Shown: positions 20,856-26,409 of the stretch, in pieces
How positions within the stretch are numbered: position 1 is the stretch's first letter
Layout: every line of letters begins with the position of its first letter
Source: Rhypophila decipiens
Taxonomy: Eukaryota > Ascomycota > Sordariomycetes > Sordariales > Naviculisporaceae
DNA: 26,409 nt
Assembly (NCBI GenBank): GCA_033297075.1
Contig: MU858339.1
Coordinates: 1 to 26,409, forward strand
Reading direction: 5' to 3'
The notes under the pieces: model-generated
Seen by the model: the letters and a program-made list of their open reading frames with translations, nothing else
What the model was told of the DNA's origin: nothing
Databases searched by the model: none
Program-made: the position numbers and the translations under genes

Positions 20856-21673
20856 TTTGTCTCCTTTCTCTTCAAGGGCCGTGGAAGATGGACACTCCGA
20901 GACAGATCGAAACGGCCAGCTGAAGTGAGTGATGAATGGTTTTGATCTGACCGATCCTTCGCAATCGGCAAAATGGAGACTTGCGGTCCGATCCGAATTT
21001 TCAGATCGTTCTCACCGTCTGTCAATTTTTCTGCACTCTCGCTGGTGCAACGATGCACGACCGACACAATGAGCGGGGAACCACGGGGTCACTGTAACAA
21101 GAGCAGCCTGAGCGTCAAGGACTCGAACGCAGCCGGGAACGTGAGTTTATCCGAGACATACATGAGCATATGGGCTGATGTTGAGAGTGAGACAGGAACA
21201 GGGCCATTGTACTCTGCACAGCGGTTGGTGATGGCTTACCGCCTGTATCTCAGTCCACCTATGGCAGATCAATGGGATGCCAAGCCACAAAAGTATCAAC
21301 GTGCATGATCATTACTACAATGGCCGGGAGTAATGGTTGGACTGTCCAAGTCGTTGTGTTTGCGATATTGGTCTTGGCGGTATCCTCCTGACCAAGAGGC
21401 GCGTAGACCGCAAAGCCCCAACATGAAATCTTGAGCCGGGCAGGCTTATTCCGCAAACAAAGACCATTGCCCTCAGTTAGGATGCCAGTGTTGACTACAA
21501 TAGCCATTGTTACCAGAACAAAGGCTACTGTCTGGGAAACGATATTCAATGTTTTGGAAACATGTGCAGATGAAACTCGAGTATCCTAAACGTATTTAAA
21601 GACCTCCTCGGTCCCAACTTGGAACAAAATCTTTCCTTCCTCATCAAAGTCTTCAAGAGGAACAAAAGCCAAC
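20856..21673. other. Gene-free region
   Basis: This holds the promoter of the Cys-rich membrane protein gene (minus) and of the small ORF at 21674 (plus). A TATTTAAAG-like box at about 21592-21600 and a pyrimidine-rich leader precede the latter. Open frames at 20973-21308 (+) and 21259-21549 (-) have no supporting features; the minus one is hydrophobic at its N-terminus but has no ATG there. Confidence 0.4.
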
Positions 21674-21973
21674 ATGACCAACACAATCCTGAACGACACT
21701 GTAAGTGCGGAGTGGAGGCAGCAGCAAGCAAGATGGGACACGATTATTATCTGGACTGTTATAATGATTGGTGCTGCGGTGGTTATTAATATGAGCTTTT
21801 GGGTGGTATGGGGGTATGGGGGCCCGTGGACCTGGGTTAGACGGACTGTTCGGAATGGTGTTGCTAGGGCCGTTGATGTAGAGAGAGATATCCCTCTGCG
21901 TGAGCTGCCGCGAGCACATCTGAGACGGTCTCGCCGTGGCTCAGGGACACCCGAGTGGCCTTCTGCCTTGTAA
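21674..21973 (+). CDS. Small putative membrane protein
   Basis: A 99-residue frame has one strongly hydrophobic segment (TIIIWTVIMIGAAVVINMSF, about residues 23-42) followed by WVVWGYGGPWTW and a basic, Arg-rich C-terminus. This is a plausible single-pass topology. A TATA-like box and a CT-rich leader lie 70-80 bp upstream, as in fungal promoters. I do not recognise the family. It could be a real small gene or chance. Confidence 0.4.
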   Translation: MTNTILNDTVSAEWRQQQARWDTIIIWTVIMIGAAVVINMSFWVVWGYGGPWTWVRRTVRNGVARAVDVERDIPLRELPRAHLRRSRRGSGTPEWPSAL

Positions 21974-22482
21974 ATAATTAACTACCTGTCGTCTCTCTGA
22001 GGCTTGTAAAAAAAGAAAAAAAAAAGAAAGAAAAAAAAAAGGGGGGGGGGGGGGAGGAATCCCGCATTTACCCTTAACTTATTCGTTTTCCATTTGCCTT
22101 TTTCTGACGTGACTCAACTGGAGGATTATCTCATTCATCGCGCCCTCTTCTGACTTTCTACAGTACAAGGACTCGGGGAGCAGATGGACAATACCATCCC
22201 AGCTTGGACCTTTCAACAATGAATAACCGACAATTTTGACTGTTCTAGAACAATGATTGAGAACAGGAACATCTAGCGATGACTTTATTCTTCCTTCTCA
22301 ATGCCAAGTAGATCAACCCTCAAGGCATACATCATGTACATTAGACCAATGCAGGGTCCTGTTGATGTCACGCCAGTCCCCAAGTATAATAATGTTTAAA
22401 AGTCTCATGAGGCAGCTTTCTTTAACCTCTACTTCTTGACACCCTGTTCAGACACAAATGACTTGTTTATCACACAGCAGAC
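21974..22482. other. Intergenic region
   Basis: The region between the small membrane ORF and the lipase relic contains a homopurine tract (listed separately) and the presumed promoter of the lipase relic. No gene is supported. Confidence 0.4.
22008..22059 (+). repeat. Homopurine low-complexity tract with G14 run
   Basis: 52 consecutive purines: A-runs interrupted by single G, then 14 consecutive G at 22041-22054, then AGGAA. Such tracts can form triplex or G-rich structures and are prone to length change in sequencing, so the exact run length is doubtful. Confidence 0.85.
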
Positions 22483-23492
22483 ATGAGGGGACTTATTCTG
22501 TCCACAACGTGTTTGCTCGTCTTTCTCTCCCATTCCTGCCACATCTTGGCACAACCGCCACCTCCCTCGGTTCTGCCTCCCGCCCAAGACCCATTCTACT
22601 CGGCCCCTCCACAGCTCGAGAAACATGCGCCCGGCGAGATCCTCCGAATCCGCACAGCCCCAGCTATTGTCACCAGTTCCTTCCCGAACTGCTCGGCGGC
22701 ATATCACATCGTCTACCGGACCACTGATGCGCAATTCAGACCATCCTGGGCAGTGACAACACTATTGCTGCCGCCATCGTACAACCGATCCTCGGCCTCT
22801 CCCCGGCCGCTTCTATCTTACCAACTAGCATACAACAGCCCCGACATTGATGCTTCACCCTCCTACGACTTTTCCGCCCTAACAGCCCCAGGAGGTGCAG
22901 TCGCCGTAGCTCTCGGTCGGGGCTGGATCGTATCAGCCCCCGATTTCGAAGGTCCAACGGCCTCGTTCGGAGCAGGAATCCAAGGAGGCCACGCGACAAT
23001 CGACAATGTCCGGGCGGTCCTTTCCCTCTTAAGCTCAAAACCAGGTAGTGGCCCGAAACCCAAAATTGGCCCCATAACCAAGTACGCAACATACGGCTAC
23101 TCAGGTGGCTGCGTCGCAACAGAATTCGCAGCAGAGTTACCCGTGCAATACGCCCCCGAAATGAGCCGATTATACGCAAGACCTTGTTAAGGAACAGTGT
23201 AATGGGGTACCATGGCGCCCCCCCCATCCCGATGATGATGACCAGGCTATCGGGGACAAGTTTAGCAATATTACATTGACGGACAAGATGGTCGAACGGT
23301 ATTGCCAAGGTGGAGCGGTGATTGAGTACCAAAAGAATGTGGTGGGCGGACGTATGGCCGAGATTACGAAGTACGCCTAGGGGGTTGGAGTGGTTGATTA
23401 AGGTGCTCGAGGGGCCTGGGGTTGATGTTTGGACGGGCGAGTGTGAGACGAAGATTGTGGAGGTTGCGATTGTTGATATTCCTGATTTTTGA
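22483..23492 (+). pseudogene. Secretory lipase (LIP family) pseudogene with internal deletion
   Basis: The first frame (22483-23190) begins with a signal peptide (MRGLILSTTCLLVFLSHSCHI, cleavage after ILAQ) and shows the family's N-terminal half: FYSAPPQLEKHAPGEILR, LLSYQLAYNS, WIVSAPDFEGP and the nucleophile motif GYSGGC at about 204-209. After QYAPE it ends in a premature stop. In another frame (from about 23169) the family's C-terminus reappears (DKMVERYCQGG, EYQKNVVGGRMAEI). The region with the catalytic Asp is missing, and the family's GGHxAE motif reads GGRMAE. After a stop at about 23380, a third frame carries the tail (RGLEWLIKVL) to 23492. Intact members are secreted triacylglycerol lipases of more than 400 residues. 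A short secreted product from the first frame is possible but would lack the triad. Confidence 0.8.
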
Positions 23493-24342
23493 GCTCATGT
23501 TAATCCTTCTTCAAACTATGTGTGGTCTTGGTCTACCATTGCGCAGCTTTGCGCTGGGATAGCTGAGTGGCTAATGTAGCTGGTATGTGTCTGTAGATGG
23601 AATAGTGGCCAAATAAGCAAATACGGCCTCCAGAGGCCCTTCGCCACACAAAAGTACCGTCCGTATTGAGCCGCAGCGGTTGGGGGAGCCCTGGCAACGA
23701 GCGCCGCACAGATGAATCCTACGATGCGTCAGCTCCGGTCGGTTTACTTTCCACGTTTCACCTTCTTCTCGATTCACCATCTATTGCGTTACCTCGTCAA
23801 GCAATCCACAAAAGCTCGCAAGACATTGCAAATCTTCCAACTCCATCCATAGTACCCAAACCAGTCGTCCGCCCTTATATACCGAAGCAACTCATCATGG
23901 CCGCCCCGGATGACATAGCAATGCAAAATGTTCCCGACTAGCACGACTGCAAATGATGACTCAGCGGGCTTGGCTCGTCGCTGGCCCGATATTTTTCTGA
24001 ACAAGATCACGTTCGCGTTCCCGGACCACCACCGTCTCCGTAACGACCTACAAACGGCAGCGACAACAGAGGCCGGAAGGTGTCGCCCATTCTACTTCGT
24101 TCACGCCCATCGACTCCTCCGGAACACCTCCGCGCATTTGCGATGGAGGTGCACTTTTGGGGCGCCAGGGTCTCGTCGGGGCTGTCGAGGGTGCGAACCA
24201 ACCACGTCCCTCCAGGATTCGGTGCTAGCTCGCTCATGCCCTCGAAGCACCCGTCCTCCCTCTCCCCCCAATCTCAGAATCCTCTTCCTCTCTTTCTCAT
24301 TATTCTTCCTACTTCTAACACGCTCGTTAGCTCTGGCTCACC
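23493..24342. other. Gene-free region upstream of the transposon-split ORF
   Basis: About 850 bp contain no recognised gene. The last 100 bp (about 24240-24340) are strongly pyrimidine-rich (runs of CT), typical of a fungal core promoter or 5' leader and consistent with a real start codon at 24343. A TTATATA box at about 23875 precedes a short ATG frame (23897-23941, 14 codons) of unknown meaning. Confidence 0.4.
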
Positions 24343-24351
24343 ATGACAGTA

Positions 24352-24391
24352 GAAGAAGTGATCGGCAAACCGATTGACCCCCTGCCGATAG
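24352..24391 (+). repeat. Left terminal inverted repeat
   Basis: It begins GAAGAAGTGATCGG directly after the TA target site. It contains its own short palindrome, ATCGG-CAAA-CCGAT, at positions 10-23 of the repeat. It differs from the right copy only at position 33 (G here, C there). Confidence 0.95.
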
Positions 24392-24490
24392 GCGAACCCC
24401 ACCATCGCGTCGCGACGCGTTCCCAGGCCCTCCCCCACAACAACCGCAAATAACTCTACCAAAACGGTCCCAATTGCTGCGAAATTTACC

Positions 24491-26125
24491 ATGTCTGGCC
24501 CGCGCGAGCAGAATATTCAGTCCGCAATAGATGCGAGTAAATCTGGCGAGCCGTTGGCTCAGGTGTGCCGCGATAACGAAGTGCCTTACGCCACGACCTG
24601 GGGCCGTCTCCACGGTGCCACCTCCTCGGAAGAAGGCCGATTACGAACCCGTAAGCTCTCCCCCCAAGAAGAGAGCTTTCTGGTGGATTGGGCGCGCAAT
24701 GAAGAAGCGTCTGGAAGACCTCCCACGAAGCAAAAGCTTCGCCGCATGGCGCAGTCTATTCTCAAAGAGGGTGGTGTTGATACGCCTCTCGGTAAGCGAT
24801 GGGGGGACCGTTTCGTCACGCGGCACAAGAGCATCCGTGTCAAAACATCCCGCCCTCTCGATCAACAACGACGCAAAGGCAGTACCAAAGAGGCTTACGA
24901 GGACTTTTTTACCCGGTTAAAGTACCAAATGACCGTCAAGAACATCCCGCCGAGGTACATCGCCAACATGGACGAGCACGGCGTGCAGGAGACGGAGACC
25001 TACGACGGTGCCAAAGTCATTGGTGACTCCATGACTTCAGAAGCGTATCGTGAGACTACGGCGAGCACTACCTGCATCTCTGTGATTGAATGCGCCACTG
25101 CGGAGGGCCGTAGTCTCACGCCGTGCGTGATCATTACTGGTGAGACCCTCCAAGGCCAGCGGTACCCCGAAGACTTTCTCGATCAGCCTCAACTTCGCGA
25201 TTGGAAGTTTGATCACTCGCCCACTGGCTTCTCTAACGCCAGAATTGCACTCAAGTGGTTAAGGGAGATATTTATTCCCGAGACTCGGCCAAAAAACCCA
25301 CGGCAATGGCGCCTCTTGATACTCGACGGCGCCTCCAGCCACACCACCGAAGATTTCGAGAACACCGCCTTTGCCAACCGTATCCAGCTGGAATTTCTGC
25401 CCCCTCACACCTCTCAGAAGACCCAGCCACTAGACCGGAGCGTATTTGGGCCATTGAAGCAGTATTTTCGCGACGAGACCGCTCTCCTCTGTGGCCGGCT
25501 TACCTCATCGCCAGTCAACAAACAACGGTGCATGTTGGCTTACCAAGAGGCTCGTAAGAAGGGGTTTACGGCCAAAAATATTCGCTCCGGCTTTAGAAAG
25601 TGTGGAATCTGGCCTTTTAACCCCAAGCGAATACTGGAAGACCGCCAGGCAGTAGTGGGAGACTCGCCACCTCCCCCCTCCCGCTCCCCAACGCCAACCA
25701 ACCTCCCCATTACGTCAGCAACGGTATTCAAGACTCCCCAGAAGTCAGGTGACATTCAGAACGCTCTCCGTGATGCATTGGGTTACAATTCTCCTACTGA
25801 GCCTAACGTGAGGAGACTCCTGATCAAGGCAGGGAAGGCTCTTGACACTGGCAACGGCCAGAGAGCTCTGTTAGCAGCCGAAAACGAGCAGTTACGGCCC
25901 GACTTAGAAGCCTTAAAGCCCCGGACCAAAAACAAAGTCAAGGAGCCTGCCAACGGTGGCTTTCCCAGAGCGGAAGGCATCGCGGAAGCGGAGAAGGCTT
26001 CAAGAAAGCCCCAGAAGTCTCGGAAGCGGAAGCGGGCGGCGGAACCGGCAGTAGAAGAAGAGGATCGTGTGGAGGAAGTCATTCATGCAGTTGCGAGGTT
26101 CAACGAGGCTCTAGAAAGTGAATAA
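24491..26125 (+). CDS. Fot1/pogo-family transposase (HTH + CENP-B/Tc5-type HTH + DDE_1)
   Basis: An intronless, uninterrupted frame of 544 residues. The N-terminus (about 5-50) looks like a psq-type helix-turn-helix (IQSAIDASKSGEPLAQVC). Residues about 55-125 resemble a Tc5/CENP-B-type DNA-binding domain (LSPQEESFLVDW, KRWGDRFVTRH). The catalytic triad of the DDE_1 domain is visible as Asp161 (YIANMDEHGVQ), Asp279 (LLILDGASSHT) and Asp315 (TQPLDRSVFGPLK). That leaves 35 residues between the last two (DD35D), as in the Fot1 group. GFRKCGIWPFNP near 370-383 is another family hallmark. The C-terminus has a basic KSRKRKR stretch (about 509-515), a likely nuclear signal. All key residues are present, so the enzyme may be active in cut-and-paste transposition of this element. 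Confidence 0.96.
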   Translation: MSGPREQNIQSAIDASKSGEPLAQVCRDNEVPYATTWGRLHGATSSEEGRLRTRKLSPQEESFLVDWARNEEASGRPPTKQKLRRMAQSILKEGGVDTPLGKRWGDRFVTRHKSIRVKTSRPLDQQRRKGSTKEAYEDFFTRLKYQMTVKNIPPRYIANMDEHGVQETETYDGAKVIGDSMTSEAYRETTASTTCISVIECATAEGRSLTPCVIITGETLQGQRYPEDFLDQPQLRDWKFDHSPTGFSNARIALKWLREIFIPETRPKNPRQWRLLILDGASSHTTEDFENTAFANRIQLEFLPPHTSQKTQPLDRSVFGPLKQYFRDETALLCGRLTSSPVNKQRCMLAYQEARKKGFTAKNIRSGFRKCGIWPFNPKRILEDRQAVVGDSPPPPSRSPTPTNLPITSATVFKTPQKSGDIQNALRDALGYNSPTEPNVRRLLIKAGKALDTGNGQRALLAAENEQLRPDLEALKPRTKNKVKEPANGGFPRAEGIAEAEKASRKPQKSRKRKRAAEPAVEEEDRVEEVIHAVARFNEALESE

Positions 26126-26202
26126 ATGCCTTTTTATATTATATTTCGTTGTGTTATGCATGCAAAGTTGTCCGGAGTCCTTGGGGTGCCCCCCTGTCGC
26201 AT

Positions 26203-26242
26203 CTATCGGGAGGGGGTCAATCGGTTTGCCGATCACTTCTTC
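26203..26242 (-). repeat. Right terminal inverted repeat
   Basis: This is the reverse complement of the left repeat, with 39 of 40 positions identical, ending at the TA target copy at 26243-26244. Similarity between the ends stops beyond the CCGATAG at its inner edge. Confidence 0.95.
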
Positions 26243-26409
26243 TACAACAACAATCACGCGTCTCTGCGGAAGACCAGGAGAGCGTCAATAAGCTCCTCCA
26301 GGATTACTTGGACGGTGCTATAAAGGAGGAGGGTAACGATCAGCCCTTTGTTGCTCCAGGCACGCAAGAGGAGCGCGATAGATTATGGACGGCCTGGACC
26401 GAGTATATC

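Larger units (their letters stand above)
24352..26242 (+). mobile_element. Complete Fot1/pogo-like DNA transposon
   Basis: The 1,891-bp element is bounded by 40-bp terminal inverted repeats (24352-24391 and 26203-26242, 39 of 40 matching) and flanked by a TA duplication (24350-24351 and 26243-26244), the target site of the Tc1/mariner-pogo superfamily. It contains one uninterrupted transposase gene. Size, repeat length and protein length are all close to those known for fungal Fot1 (about 1.9 kb) and its relatives such as Pot2. An intact gene and near-identical ends suggest a recent, potentially autonomous copy. Confidence 0.95.
24343..26409 (+). pseudogene. Unidentified ORF split by the transposon (start codon left, body right, runs off window)
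   Basis: An ATG at 24343 with two further bases of context (ATG ACA G) abuts the TA target site. On the far side, the TA copy at 26243-26244 completes the third codon, and the same frame is open for 55 more codons to the window edge at 26409. The visible protein part is hydrophilic (for example NKLLQDYLDGAIKEEG and GTQEERDRLWTAWTEYI). Two flanks in register, plus the CT-rich leader, argue that the element landed inside a real gene, just after its start. I cannot identify the family from so short a segment. The insertion would stop normal translation of the gene. Confidence 0.6.

Noticed and set aside
20973..21308. A 111-codon plus-strand frame upstream of the Cys-rich membrane protein
   Set aside because: It begins with ATG but has no recognisable motif, hydrophobic segment or promoter-like leader.
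21259..21549. Possible small secreted protein on the minus strand with a hydrophobic N-terminus
   Set aside because: There is no ATG before the hydrophobic part; the first usable ATG removes most of it.
22736..23332. A 198-codon minus-strand frame over the lipase relic
   Set aside because: It is the shadow of the recognisable lipase sequence; Arg/Leu-rich and without motifs.
26245..26409. Assigning the transposon-split ORF to a DUF3435/FluG-type recombinase family
   Set aside because: The 55 visible residues gave only a vague resemblance from memory and contain no catalytic motif, so no family is claimed.
1..26409. CRISPR arrays, long terminal repeats, rRNA or telomere repeats
   Set aside because: None were seen; the only structured repeats found are the transposon ends, the tRNA pair and short low-complexity tracts.

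Overview
The window reads as genomic DNA of a filamentous ascomycete (Pezizomycotina). Genes carry short introns of about 57-71 nt with GTRNGT donors and CTAAY-like branch sites. There is a HET-domain gene, a killer-toxin-type GH18 chitinase relic with a LysM, a secretory-lipase relic and a Fot1/pogo transposon. Species cannot be read from the sequence.

Left part (1-680): the 5' part of a HET-domain gene on the minus strand.

Central part (1285-13351): six intact enzyme genes. They are a Baeyer-Villiger monooxygenase (BVMO, -), a 15-PGDH-like SDR (+), an alpha/beta-hydrolase (-), a second SDR (+), a zinc alcohol dehydrogenase (-) and a 4CL-like acyl-CoA ligase ending in the peroxisomal signal AKL (+). 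They form three divergent pairs (BVMO/SDR1, hydrolase/SDR2, ADH/ligase), each sharing a 690-830 bp intergenic region. Together the enzymes could oxidise an alcohol to a ketone, insert oxygen, hydrolyse the ester or lactone, oxidise the released alcohol and activate the acid for peroxisomal beta-oxidation. I infer a catabolic cluster for a cyclic or branched ketone or alcohol; the substrate is unknown. Two intron-containing tRNA-His(GUG) genes lie inside the cluster. No transcription factor or transporter is seen.

Right part (13724-26409): an accessory-looking region. It holds a killer-toxin-type GH18 chitinase pseudogene that has lost its catalytic core, a Ser/Thr-rich protein, a Cys-rich single-pass membrane protein, a small putative membrane protein, and a secretory-lipase pseudogene with an internal deletion and a His-to-Arg change in its last catalytic motif. 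A complete 1,891-bp Fot1/pogo-like transposon with near-perfect 40-bp terminal inverted repeats and a TA target duplication follows. It sits 7 nt after the A of a candidate ATG, and the reading frame resumes in register on its far side and stays open to the window edge.

Gene models were spliced by eye. Every intact multi-exon model keeps frame across all introns and ends in a stop. Product names rest on recognised motifs, not on database searches.
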